From contig JAJZJI010000002.1 of assembly GCA_021828345.1 (NCBI GenBank), forward strand, positions 1 through 57,691: DNA of 57,691 nucleotides, written 5' to 3'. The stretch is from Microcaldota archaeon. GTDB lineage: Archaea > Micrarchaeota > Micrarchaeia > Micrarchaeales > Micrarchaeaceae. The position numbers and the translations under genes are program-made. Of this stretch, positions 1 through 9,266 are shown piece after piece. A model generated the notes under the pieces. It was not told the origin of the DNA. It saw nothing but the letters and a program-made list of their open reading frames with translations, and searched no databases. Each line of letters opens with the position of its first letter. Positions within the stretch are counted from its first letter, which is position 1.

Positions 1-37
1 ACTTTGATGGTTCAGAGTATAAAAACATGGTATAAAT

Positions 38-430
38 ATGGATAAATTAGACGAGCAGATACTTAATATACTTAAAATTAATAGTAGGATTACTTTTGTA
101 GAAATAGCAAATAGATTAAATATAAGTGAAGGTGCTGTAAGATTCAGGATCAAAAAAATGGTTGATACCGATTTTCTTCGTTTTACAATAGATTATAAAA
201 GAGAGATTAAAGCAATAGTTATGATAAAAGTTGCTGTTAAAACGCCCACAACTAAAATTGCAAATTTAATAAAGAATTTTGGAATAAATTCTGTATATGA
301 AGTTTCTGGAAAACAGGACATTATTTGCTTTATAGAATCAAATGAAATAAAAAACATAAATAGTACTGTAGAGAGGATCAGAAAAATTCCAGATATAATT
401 GATACAGATACTTTTCTAGTGCTAAAATAA
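38..430 (+). CDS. Lrp/AsnC family transcriptional regulator
   Basis: A 130-residue DNA-binding regulator. Residues 1-55 form the Lrp-type helix-turn-helix, opening with MDKLDEQILNILK and a recognition segment around SEGAVRFRIKKM. Residues 60-130 are the RAM ligand-binding and oligomerisation domain, with the alternating strands typical of Lrp and LysM-like proteins. Length and domain order fit an archaeal Lrp protein. It starts at an ATG just inside the window, so its promoter is only partly visible. The effector and targets cannot be read from the sequence. No amino-acid metabolism gene lies next to it. Confidence 0.88.
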   Translation: MDKLDEQILNILKINSRITFVEIANRLNISEGAVRFRIKKMVDTDFLRFTIDYKREIKAIVMIKVAVKTPTTKIANLIKNFGINSVYEVSGKQDIICFIESNEIKNINSTVERIRKIPDIIDTDTFLVLK

Positions 431-733
431 TTTTATATATGCTAAAATTTCCAATTATTTATTTCTTAATTGCTTTATTTTTGTACTTTACGAAATTCGT
501 AATATTAGTACGAAAAACATAAATATATGGTTTATAAATAATATATTAGCAGTTTTATGAACATTGAAAGGTTATCTAGAGGTATAATTGCAGTAGCAAC
601 CTCATATAATAGAAATATTAAATTTAATTATAAAAATAGGTAGTTCCAGAATATATGTGAAATGGCAAAAAGAAATAAAGAGCTCCCAAAAACTTCGTTT
701 TATGACAAATTAAAAATTAAAAGGAGTGAGTAA
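431..733. other. Intergenic leader with TATA-like box and two tiny in-frame ORFs
   Basis: This 303-base gap has no recognisable gene. A TATA-like TTTATAAATA lies near 532-541, so a transcript could start around 560-570. In the frame of the next gene there is a 28-codon ORF (557-643, stop TAG) and a 23-codon ORF (662-733, stop TAA). The second stop directly abuts the ATG at 734. AGGAGTGAG just before 734 is a good ribosome-binding site for the main gene. The mini-ORFs may be chance, a translated leader or remnants of a longer N-terminus. Confidence 0.4.
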
Positions 734-1549
734 ATGAAAATTACACTAATGAACTTTGGAAATGGAATAGCAACTAGTAATGGCCGCGCAACAATATTGA
801 CTAAAGATCACGTACTTGGAGATGAAATAAATTTTGAAAGATTAGAGTTAATTGCAAGTAATGAAAAAAATCTGCTTCCGATATCATCAAATAAAATGCG
901 TGAAAGTTATAATTCTGGTCTTGCTGTAGTCTTAAGATCTGATGATGGAAACGATAATGGATTTGTAAGACTGTTACCTCTGTTGTATAGTTCAAAAAGT
1001 AAAGAGCTTGGACTTCCTGAGGATATTGGAAACATCATGGAAATAGGAAGCGCAGTAGTTGACGTAAATCTTAGGGGGAATCACTACTCTGAGGATATGC
1101 TTAGAGTATTAATTAAACATATAGATAGTCACATGAACACACTATTGTTAAGTACCTCGAAAAATGCAAGGTTTATATCAGCGATTAAGAGAGTATCTTT
1201 AGAAGAGGGATTTAAGAATTATAAGATAGTATCTCATAATGAGCTCCCGATAATAGCGCCTTTTACATGTACCTGTACAAAACCAAGTGGTACAGGGTTT
1301 GGGATTTGTAATGAGTGTAAATATAGAGTACAGATAACAGATCCGGCAATAAAAGAGTATAATAGATCTGATTTTGGATACTTTGTGCACCTTGGCACTA
1401 AGTGCTTTATGTACATATCAGACATAATGCTTGCAAATTTAATGGAGCAAAAAATAAGTAGACATGTCAGGCCCCTGCTGCGTATGGAAAATAAATTAGA
1501 TGCCCAACAGGAAGTAATATCACGTCTAAAAAAGGCTTTACATTATTAA
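734..1549 (+). CDS. Hypothetical protein with a central zinc-ribbon-like Cys cluster
   Basis: A 271-residue protein that I do not recognise. It has no signal peptide or membrane segment. Around residues 178-196 it carries four cysteines in two CxC/CxxC pairs (CTC...CNEC), which resembles a zinc ribbon or zinc knuckle. The C-terminal 30 residues are charged and probably helical. The start is supported by an AGGAGTGAG ribosome-binding site ending a few bases before the ATG. The next gene begins 16 bases after its stop, so it is probably co-transcribed with the M20 peptidase. A nucleic-acid-related role is possible but is only a guess from the zinc motif. Confidence 0.7.
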   Translation: MKITLMNFGNGIATSNGRATILTKDHVLGDEINFERLELIASNEKNLLPISSNKMRESYNSGLAVVLRSDDGNDNGFVRLLPLLYSSKSKELGLPEDIGNIMEIGSAVVDVNLRGNHYSEDMLRVLIKHIDSHMNTLLLSTSKNARFISAIKRVSLEEGFKNYKIVSHNELPIIAPFTCTCTKPSGTGFGICNECKYRVQITDPAIKEYNRSDFGYFVHLGTKCFMYISDIMLANLMEQKISRHVRPLLRMENKLDAQQEVISRLKKALHY

Positions 1550-1565
1550 AAATATTGTTGATTAT

Positions 1566-2633
1566 ATGCCAAATAGTTTAATTGATATATTTATTCGTTT
1601 AGTTAGGGAGTATTCGCCACCTGGAAGAGAGGATGGTGTAAAAGAGCTTGTGTTATCCGAGATAGATAAATATACCAATGCAGTAGAGGATAATTTCGGG
1701 AATATATACGCGCAAATTGATGGTGTTGGCACACCATTATTTCTATGTGCTCATATGGATAACGTAGAGCCATGTAATAACGTAAAACCATCTATTAGTA
1801 ATGGGCGGATACATTCAGATGGAACAACTATTTTAGGTGCGGATAACAAAGCAGCTATTGCAGCAATAATTAACATGACACAAAAAATCAGTAGAAGTAG
1901 AAAAAAGCATAGGCCCATAGAACTAATTATTACGAAATCTGAAGAAAGTGGAAATTATGGCGCCATAAAGTTTAATTATAATCTTTTAAATGCAAAAGAA
2001 GGTTTTTGCTTTGATTCAGTTTCTAAAATAGGGACCATAGTATTATCGTCTCCAGCATACGAACGTTTCGATATATCACTTATAGGAAATGGTGCTCATG
2101 CTTCAAAACCTCAAGATGCAAATAATCCAATAGATGGGTTTATATGGCTACAAAAAAAAGTAAAAACAGGAATAGTATCAAATAACATGATAGCAAATAT
2201 TGGTGTTGTGAAAATAGGCAGTGTGAGAAATGCAGTACCTGGAACGGTTAATATAGAAGGCGAAATGAGAAGCATTAGTGAGAGAGATATAATTTTATAT
2301 AAGGCAGAATTGAAAGATGCACTAAAAAAGACATTAATCAAATTTAAACTATCGGGCAGGCTTAAAATAGCTAGGGAAAATGATGGTTATAAAGTACTTA
2401 AGAACAATCCTACAATTGCACATGCGATTAAAAGCACATTGAGCATTAGGACAACACCTAATTTAATTAACAGTTGGGCAATCAGCGATGCAAACATATT
2501 CAACACAAAAGGACTGTGCTGCATAAATTTGGGTGATGGAGTGAAAAATGCGCATACTACAAAGGAATCAATTAGTATTAAAGATCTAATGCGCCTTGAA
2601 CAGTTAATGCATGCTCTTATATCAGGGCACTAA
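1566..2633 (+). CDS. M20-family zinc peptidase, peptidase T-like
   Basis: A 355-residue cytoplasmic metallopeptidase of the M20 clan, closest in pattern to PepT-like proteins. Visible metal and catalytic residues are H63 and D65 in CAHMD, D93 in GADNKAA, the E126-E127 pair in KSEESG, D150 in CFDS, and a late His in NAHTTKES. The dimerisation (lid) domain spans about residues 165-270 and contains GNGAHASKP. The family hydrolyses peptides or acylated amino acids with a two-zinc centre, so this one probably recycles small peptides. It follows the zinc-ribbon gene by 16 bases. The exact substrate is uncertain. Confidence 0.85.
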   Translation: MPNSLIDIFIRLVREYSPPGREDGVKELVLSEIDKYTNAVEDNFGNIYAQIDGVGTPLFLCAHMDNVEPCNNVKPSISNGRIHSDGTTILGADNKAAIAAIINMTQKISRSRKKHRPIELIITKSEESGNYGAIKFNYNLLNAKEGFCFDSVSKIGTIVLSSPAYERFDISLIGNGAHASKPQDANNPIDGFIWLQKKVKTGIVSNNMIANIGVVKIGSVRNAVPGTVNIEGEMRSISERDIILYKAELKDALKKTLIKFKLSGRLKIARENDGYKVLKNNPTIAHAIKSTLSIRTTPNLINSWAISDANIFNTKGLCCINLGDGVKNAHTTKESISIKDLMRLEQLMHALISGH

Positions 2634-2765
2634 AAATATATACAAATTCCACATTAATACACGTATATTCACATATAATTAGCTCTATACAACATGCAAA
2701 CAAATACCAACATATAAAAGCTTGAAAAACAAAACTTAACAGAAGTATTAACTTTTGGTGCATGT

Positions 2766-4703
2766 ATGGATTTTGAGCTTGTATCTCCTTATAAAATATC
2801 TCCAGGTCAGTTAGTAGCAGTAGATGAGATACTTTCAAAATTCAAAAAGTCCCAAAAACAAACATTGCTTGGGATAACTGGGAGTGGAAAGACATTTGTT
2901 ATGGCAAATATTATATCAAAATTACAACAACCGACACTAATAATTGCGCATAATAAAACCCTTGCAGCACAATTATATACAGAACTAAAAGAGATGTTCC
3001 CGAATAATAGGGTTGAATATTTTATATCATATTATGATTATTACCAGCCAGAATCTTATATTCCAACAACAGATACATATATAGAGAAGGATTCATCAGT
3101 AAATGAGCAGATTGAAAAGATGAGATTACATGCAGTTTCAAGTCTTGTAAGCAGAAAAGATACTATAGTAGTTGCAAGTATAAGCTGCATATATGGAATT
3201 GGGGATCCGACAGATTTTAAGAATATGTCTATTTCATTACAGGTGGGGGCAAAGGCATTAAGGCAGAATATTTTAAGATCTCTAGTCGAGATACAATACG
3301 AAAGAAATGATAAAGTATTAGAATCTGGAAGATTTAGAGTTCGTGGAAATGTAATTGATGTGATACCAGCATACGAGGATAACATAATACGCATCGAAAT
3401 TGAGAATAATTCCATACATAGTATAAAAGAAATTAATCCACTTACAGGAGACGTTATAGGAAAGATTAATGATATGATGTTATATCCAGCAAGACAATTT
3501 GTAGTTCCGGAGGAAAAACAAAAAGCTGCGCTTGAGAGCATAAGATTGGAGATGCGCGAACAGATATTAAAACTACCTCCGCTTGAGGCCCAAAGAATTG
3601 AAAAGAAAGTTAAATATGATCTTGAAATGATAAATGAGATGGGATACTGCAATGGAATTGAGAATTATAGCAGACATTTTGACGGTAGAAAACCTGGAGA
3701 ACCCCCATTTGTATTACTTGATTATTTCCCAAAAGATTATTTACTTATAATAGATGAAAGCCACCAGACGATACCACAATCTAGAGCTATGTATAATGGT
3801 GATTATGCAAGAAAAAAGAATCTAGTTGATTTTGGTTTTAGGCTTCCTAGCGCATTTGATAACAGACCGCTTAAATTTGAGGAATTTGAAGCTAAAATGA
3901 ATATGACACTCTTTGTTTCCGCAACCCCTGGAGAGTATGAACTTAGTAAGAGCAATGGAGCAGTAGAACTCATAACTAGACCAACAGGACTTTTAGATCC
4001 TATAGTTGAGGTATTGCCAATAGAGGGTCAGATGAGTATCTTAATTAAAATGTCAAAAGAGACAATAAAAAATAATAATAGAGTTTTAGTCACAACACTC
4101 ACAAAGAGAATGGCGGAGGATTTAACAGATTATCTTGCAAAAGAGGGGCTTAGGGTTAGATATTTGCATAGTGAGATAGATAGCTTGCAGCGTATAGAGC
4201 TAATTAGGCAACTAAGAGCATGTGAATTTGACATACTTGTTGGAATAAATCTATTGCGTGAAGGACTTGATATACCTGAGGTTGCAACAATATTCATACT
4301 AGATGCGGATAAAGAAGGATTTTTAAGAGACACTAGAAGCCTTATACAGACAATAGGAAGAGCTGCAAGAAATATTGATGGACATGTTATATTATTTGCA
4401 GATAAGATTACAGGATCTATTGAAAATGCAATTAATATCACAAAAAAAAGAAGAGAGTTGCAAATAGAATATAATAAAAAATATAAAATAAATCCGCAGA
4501 CGATAGTTAAAAAAATAGGAGAGAAAAAAGGCAATATAAAAGGTATTAAACATCTCGGACGATCTGATATTGAACGTGAGATGGCATCTATGGATGCTCA
4601 AATGAAAAGATACGCTGAGGAGATGCAATTTGAAAAGGCAATTGAGATGCGTGATGCAATATTTGAGATGAAAAAACTTTTAGATGGTAAAAATGAGAGA
4701 TAG
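2766..4703 (+). CDS. uvrB: Excinuclease ABC subunit UvrB
   Basis: A full-length (645-residue) UvrB, the damage-verifying helicase-like subunit of nucleotide excision repair. Walker A GITGSGKT lies at residues 36-43. The Tyr-rich beta-hairpin that clamps damaged DNA (YYDYYQPESY) is near residue 92. A DESH helicase motif and a late motif with QTIGRAARN follow. The C-terminal UVR domain, which binds UvrC, is at about 605-640. Its end overlaps the start of uvrA, so the two are translationally coupled. The system is of bacterial origin, and archaea that have it are thought to have acquired it by transfer. Confidence 0.98.
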   Translation: MDFELVSPYKISPGQLVAVDEILSKFKKSQKQTLLGITGSGKTFVMANIISKLQQPTLIIAHNKTLAAQLYTELKEMFPNNRVEYFISYYDYYQPESYIPTTDTYIEKDSSVNEQIEKMRLHAVSSLVSRKDTIVVASISCIYGIGDPTDFKNMSISLQVGAKALRQNILRSLVEIQYERNDKVLESGRFRVRGNVIDVIPAYEDNIIRIEIENNSIHSIKEINPLTGDVIGKINDMMLYPARQFVVPEEKQKAALESIRLEMREQILKLPPLEAQRIEKKVKYDLEMINEMGYCNGIENYSRHFDGRKPGEPPFVLLDYFPKDYLLIIDESHQTIPQSRAMYNGDYARKKNLVDFGFRLPSAFDNRPLKFEEFEAKMNMTLFVSATPGEYELSKSNGAVELITRPTGLLDPIVEVLPIEGQMSILIKMSKETIKNNNRVLVTTLTKRMAEDLTDYLAKEGLRVRYLHSEIDSLQRIELIRQLRACEFDILVGINLLREGLDIPEVATIFILDADKEGFLRDTRSLIQTIGRAARNIDGHVILFADKITGSIENAINITKKRRELQIEYNKKYKINPQTIVKKIGEKKGNIKGIKHLGRSDIEREMASMDAQMKRYAEEMQFEKAIEMRDAIFEMKKLLDGKNER

Positions 4704-7551
4704 TATAGTAATAAAAGGCGCAAGGGAGCATAATCTAAAAAATATTGATTTAGAGCTGCCAAGAGAGAAATTTATAGTAATAACCGGGCTTTCAGGATCT
4801 GGAAAGTCCACACTTGCATTTGATACTATTTATGCTGAGGGACAGAGACGATATGTTGAGAGTTTATCCGCATATGCAAGGCAGTTCTTAGGGCTAATGG
4901 ACAAACCAGATGTTGATAGTATTGAGGGTTTATCACCAGCAATTAGCATTGAGCAGAAAACGACAAATAAAAATCCACGCTCAACTGTTGGAACGGTAAC
5001 TGAGATATATGATTATTTACGATTACTTTATGCAAGAGTAGGAACGCACCATTGCCCAAAATGCAATAGCACAATAAAACCACAGAGTGTTGAGAAAATA
5101 ACAGAACTTATTTCATCAGATAAAAACAAAACATTGATTATTTTAGCACCAATAATACGCGGGCAGAAAGGGACACATGAACAGATAATATCAGACTTAA
5201 AAAAACAGGGATTTACAAAAATAAGAGTTGATCAAAAGATATATTCTTCTGATACAATTTTAGATGAAATTAAACTAGCAAAGTATGAAAAACACTGGGT
5301 AGAGGCTGTAATAGATACCATAAATACAAAAAATGATGACCATTCCCGAATATATGAATCAATCGAGCAGGCACTCCTTTCTGGAAAAGGTAAAATGATA
5401 GTAATAAATACAAAGGAGGGAAAGGAGAAAAAGAAAGAGATAGATAGATTTTCTGAAGAGACCGCGTATAGCACATTTGGTGCTTGCCCAAATCATCCAG
5501 AGATTGTCTTTGAGAGCTTAGAACCTAGAATGTTTTCATTTAATAGTCCATTCGGTGCATGCCCTAAATGCCACGGTTTAGGAGAAATAACAAAAATATC
5601 CGAAGAGCTTCTAATACCAGATAAATCAAAGTCCATAATGAATGGCGCAATAAAAATATATGGTAAGATGGAACTTGCATGGAGAGCCCAGCAGATAGCT
5701 ACTGTTGGAAAACGTTATGGATTTGATATATGGGAACCTATTAGCTCTTTAAATAAAAAACAGATGGAGGTCTTGCTCTATGGTGATATGGAAGTAGATA
5801 AAAACAATTCAAATAGTAGATGGAAACACGTAAATCAACATGGAAAATTTGAAGGAGTAATACCTCAGACAATGAGGTTATATCGTGATACAAAGAGTGA
5901 ATGGAGAAGGGATGAAATAGAAAAATTTATGAAATCTGAACAGTGTAAAGAGTGTATGGGAAAACGCTTACAGCCTGTTGTTCTTGCGGTAAAAATTGAT
6001 AATAAGAGCATAATAGATCTAACAGATATGAGTATAGAGGATTCGATTTCATTCTTTTCAAATCTTCCAACACTGCTCCAGGAAAATGAGCTAAAAATAG
6101 CATCACAGATATTAAAGGAGATAAATCAAAGATTAGGATTCTTAAAAAATGTAGGACTTGGTTATTTATCTATGTCAAGAAGCTCGCGAACATTATCAGG
6201 TGGGGAGGCACAGAGAATTAGACTTGCAACACAGATAGGTAGCAATCTTATGGGTGTACTATATATATTAGATGAGCCGAGTATTGGCCTACACCAAAGA
6301 GATAATGAAAAATTAATATCAACGCTTCATAAATTAAGAGATATTGGCAATACATTAATAGTTGTGGAGCATGATCTTGACACGATACTAGCTGCTGATT
6401 ACTTAGTAGATATTGGCCCAGGAGCTGGAGTCCATGGAGGGCATATAATTGCACAGGGTACACCAGAGGAGGTAAAACATAATAAAAATAGTATAACAGG
6501 AAAATACCTATCAGGAGAGCTTAAAATTGATATACCAAATAAGCGTAGATCAGCAAATGAGTATATTGTTATAAGTGGGGCAAAAGAAAATAATTTAAAG
6601 GATATAACAGTTCATTTGCCTTTGGGCGTTTTATGTGTAATAACAGGTGTTTCAGGATCTGGAAAGTCTACACTTATGAATCAAACAGTAATGCCACTTC
6701 TAAAAAAATCTTTCGGAGAGCAGTCCGATAATATTGGAGTATACCGTTCATTTGAGGTTCCTAAAATAGTACGTAATGTAATTGTAATAGATCAGGATCC
6801 AATAGGAAGAACCCCTCGCAGCAACCCAGCAACTTATACTAAGCTCTTTGATGATATAAGAAAACTTTTTGCATCAACAAGAGATGCACAAGTCAAAGGT
6901 TATAGTGAGGGTAGATTCTCATTTAATGTAAAAGGAGGTAGATGTGAAAATTGCCAAGGAGATGGTGTTCTGAAAATAGAAATGAACTTCTTGCCTGATG
7001 TATATGTAGAATGCAATGAGTGTCATGGAAAAAGATACAATAATGAAACACTTGCCATATTATATAAGGGTAAAAATATTGCTGAAGTGCTGAATATGGA
7101 GGTCGAAGAAGCATATGCATTCTTTGAAAGTATACCACAAATAGCACGCAGATTAAAAACGCTAATAGATGTAGGGCTCGGTTATATAAAATTGGGTCAG
7201 AGCGCAACTACATTATCTGGTGGAGAGAGCCAAAGAATAAAAATAGCACGCGAACTAAGTAAAAATAAACAGGGACATGTAATTTATATGCTGGATGAAC
7301 CCACTACAGGTCTTCATTTTGATGATATAAAGAAATTAATTAGCGTTTTAAATGAACTTGTAGAAAATGGCAATACCGTTTATGTAATAGAACATAATCT
7401 TGATGTTATAAAATCCTGTGATTATATAATTGATTTAGGTCCTGAAGGTGGTATGGCAGGTGGAAGAGTAATTGCAAGTGGAAGTCCGGAAGACGTAGCA
7501 AAAATCAAGGACTCTTATACTGGAATGTTCCTAAAGAAAGTTTTGAAGTAG
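4693..7551 (+). CDS. uvrA: Excinuclease ABC subunit UvrA
   Basis: The damage-sensing ABC-type ATPase of nucleotide excision repair, 952 residues from this start. Two nucleotide-binding domains are visible, with Walker A GLSGSGKST and GVSGSGKST and signature LSGGEAQRI and LSGGESQRI. Zinc-binding CxxC pairs occur in the insertion (CPKC), mid-protein (CPKCHG, CKEC) and in the C-terminal module (CENC and CNEC). The start at 4693 puts MRDSIVIKG at the family N-terminus. An ATG three codons upstream (4684) is also possible. Both overlap the uvrB stop. It lies between uvrB and uvrC, all on the same strand. Confidence 0.98.
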   Translation: MRDSIVIKGAREHNLKNIDLELPREKFIVITGLSGSGKSTLAFDTIYAEGQRRYVESLSAYARQFLGLMDKPDVDSIEGLSPAISIEQKTTNKNPRSTVGTVTEIYDYLRLLYARVGTHHCPKCNSTIKPQSVEKITELISSDKNKTLIILAPIIRGQKGTHEQIISDLKKQGFTKIRVDQKIYSSDTILDEIKLAKYEKHWVEAVIDTINTKNDDHSRIYESIEQALLSGKGKMIVINTKEGKEKKKEIDRFSEETAYSTFGACPNHPEIVFESLEPRMFSFNSPFGACPKCHGLGEITKISEELLIPDKSKSIMNGAIKIYGKMELAWRAQQIATVGKRYGFDIWEPISSLNKKQMEVLLYGDMEVDKNNSNSRWKHVNQHGKFEGVIPQTMRLYRDTKSEWRRDEIEKFMKSEQCKECMGKRLQPVVLAVKIDNKSIIDLTDMSIEDSISFFSNLPTLLQENELKIASQILKEINQRLGFLKNVGLGYLSMSRSSRTLSGGEAQRIRLATQIGSNLMGVLYILDEPSIGLHQRDNEKLISTLHKLRDIGNTLIVVEHDLDTILAADYLVDIGPGAGVHGGHIIAQGTPEEVKHNKNSITGKYLSGELKIDIPNKRRSANEYIVISGAKENNLKDITVHLPLGVLCVITGVSGSGKSTLMNQTVMPLLKKSFGEQSDNIGVYRSFEVPKIVRNVIVIDQDPIGRTPRSNPATYTKLFDDIRKLFASTRDAQVKGYSEGRFSFNVKGGRCENCQGDGVLKIEMNFLPDVYVECNECHGKRYNNETLAILYKGKNIAEVLNMEVEEAYAFFESIPQIARRLKTLIDVGLGYIKLGQSATTLSGGESQRIKIARELSKNKQGHVIYMLDEPTTGLHFDDIKKLISVLNELVENGNTVYVIEHNLDVIKSCDYIIDLGPEGGMAGGRVIASGSPEDVAKIKDSYTGMFLKKVLK

Positions 7552-7563
7552 TATAGTGGGTAT

Positions 7564-9177
7564 ATGATAAAAATATCTAAAATTTCTGATTTTAATCCAA
7601 CGGATTTGCCAACATATCCTGGAGTATATATGTTTAAAGATGATGGCGATAATATAATATATTGTGGAAAGGCAAAAAACCTAAAAAATAGGGTATCAAA
7701 TTATTTTTCAAAAACATCTAATCTTTCTATAAAGACCCAACACCTCTTAGCAAAAATAAGAACAATTGAATGGATTATTGTTAGAAGTGAGGTGGAGGCA
7801 CTTCTTTTGGAAAATAAAATGATAAAAAAATATTCACCAAAATATAACATAAATCTCAAAGACTCAAAGACGTTTGCATATATTGCCCTCACTAAAGAAA
7901 GATTTCCCCGTATAATATCAACTAGACGCACAGGACCAAAAATTGACGCATTCGGACCGTATACAGATGGAACAATGCGTAGAGAACTTCAGCGACTTGT
8001 AGTCAGTATATTTAAGATAAGAACTTGTAAAACAATGCCTAAGCGTGCATGCCTGAATTACCATATAGGGATATGTACGGCTCCTTGTATCAATAATGTA
8101 AATTATGATGAGTATACAAAGCAGGTAGAGAGTGCACGTGTTTTTTTAAGCGGAAAATATGAAGATGTTGCAAAAAGGTTAAAAGATCAAATGGATGATG
8201 CATCAAAAAATATGCAATATGAGAGAGCCAAAGAATTATATAACCAGATAAAAAGTATAGAACTTGTATCAAAAAAGCAGATAGTAGATAATGAGAAGCG
8301 CTATGACCAAGATGTTATTGTATTTATGCGCTCAAAAGAACGTATCATAATAGTGCAGATGAGCATACGTAAAGGAGTATTGCTAGGAAAAAAAGATTTT
8401 GAGATGGAATATCAAGATAATTTTGAAGAAGAATTTCTGCGCGCCTTCTATACAACAAATCCCATACCACACGAAATACTTTTAAGTTATAATTTTTGGA
8501 CAGATGACGATGAAAAGCATGCGATGGAAGAGTTTCTTACTAATTTAAGAGGAGGGTCTGTTAGTATAAATATTCCAATAAAAGGAGAAAAGAAGAAATT
8601 AGTTGATCTTGCAAAGCAAAATATAGAGGCGAATATGGAACATAATATTGCACTTTTTGATATACAAAACACACTAAATCTTCCATCCATACCACTAATA
8701 ATAGAATCCTTTGATATATCAAATACAGGAGATGAACATATAGTTTCGGGAATGATCAGATTTGTTAACGCAAAACCAGATAAAAGTGGATATAGAAAAT
8801 TTAAGATTAAGACTGTTCATATGGCAAATGATTTTGCAAGCATGCAAGAGGTTGTATATAGACGTTATAGCCGTTTGCAAAAAGAGAGTGCAAAAATGCC
8901 AGATTTAATATTAATTGATGGGGGTGCCGAGCAGCTAGACTTTGCAATAAGATCTTTAGAGAAATTAGGACTTTCAATACCGATAATAGGTCTTGCAAAA
9001 AAATTAGAGGAGATTTATTTGCCTGGTGAAAATACACCTAGAAGATTTGACAATAATAGCAAAATGATGCTACTTTTGCGTAAAATACGAGATGAGACAC
9101 ATAATTTCTCGCTTAATTATAATAAAAAACGCAGACAAATGAAAATGAGGGATGAGTTTAACTCAAAATTATCATAA
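7564..9177 (+). CDS. uvrC: Excinuclease ABC subunit UvrC, short form without HhH domain
   Basis: The dual-incision nuclease of nucleotide excision repair, 537 residues. The GIY-YIG domain for the 3' cut is at about 18-95 (PGVYMF, YCGKAK, and Glu in LLLENK). A Cys-rich segment and a UVR helical pair (about 205-240) follow. The RNase H-like domain for the 5' cut keeps its catalytic triad: Asp in SFDISNT, Asp in LIDGG and His in DETHNF. The protein stops about 20 residues after DETH, where most UvrC proteins continue into a tandem helix-hairpin-helix domain. That domain is absent here. It follows uvrA by 12 bases. Confidence 0.96.
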   Translation: MIKISKISDFNPTDLPTYPGVYMFKDDGDNIIYCGKAKNLKNRVSNYFSKTSNLSIKTQHLLAKIRTIEWIIVRSEVEALLLENKMIKKYSPKYNINLKDSKTFAYIALTKERFPRIISTRRTGPKIDAFGPYTDGTMRRELQRLVVSIFKIRTCKTMPKRACLNYHIGICTAPCINNVNYDEYTKQVESARVFLSGKYEDVAKRLKDQMDDASKNMQYERAKELYNQIKSIELVSKKQIVDNEKRYDQDVIVFMRSKERIIIVQMSIRKGVLLGKKDFEMEYQDNFEEEFLRAFYTTNPIPHEILLSYNFWTDDDEKHAMEEFLTNLRGGSVSINIPIKGEKKKLVDLAKQNIEANMEHNIALFDIQNTLNLPSIPLIIESFDISNTGDEHIVSGMIRFVNAKPDKSGYRKFKIKTVHMANDFASMQEVVYRRYSRLQKESAKMPDLILIDGGAEQLDFAIRSLEKLGLSIPIIGLAKKLEEIYLPGENTPRRFDNNSKMMLLLRKIRDETHNFSLNYNKKRRQMKMRDEFNSKLS

Positions 9178-9266
9178 GTATTTATCTTTTAAAAAATAAA
9201 ATTAATATTAAATGGCCATTTGTTTAAAATCAAAACGTTTATATTTGTCTATTTAAACACTTAACT

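Noticed and set aside
3056..3652. 198-codon minus-strand reading frame inside uvrB
   Set aside because: It is antisense to conserved uvrB motifs and shows no family features; treated as a shadow.
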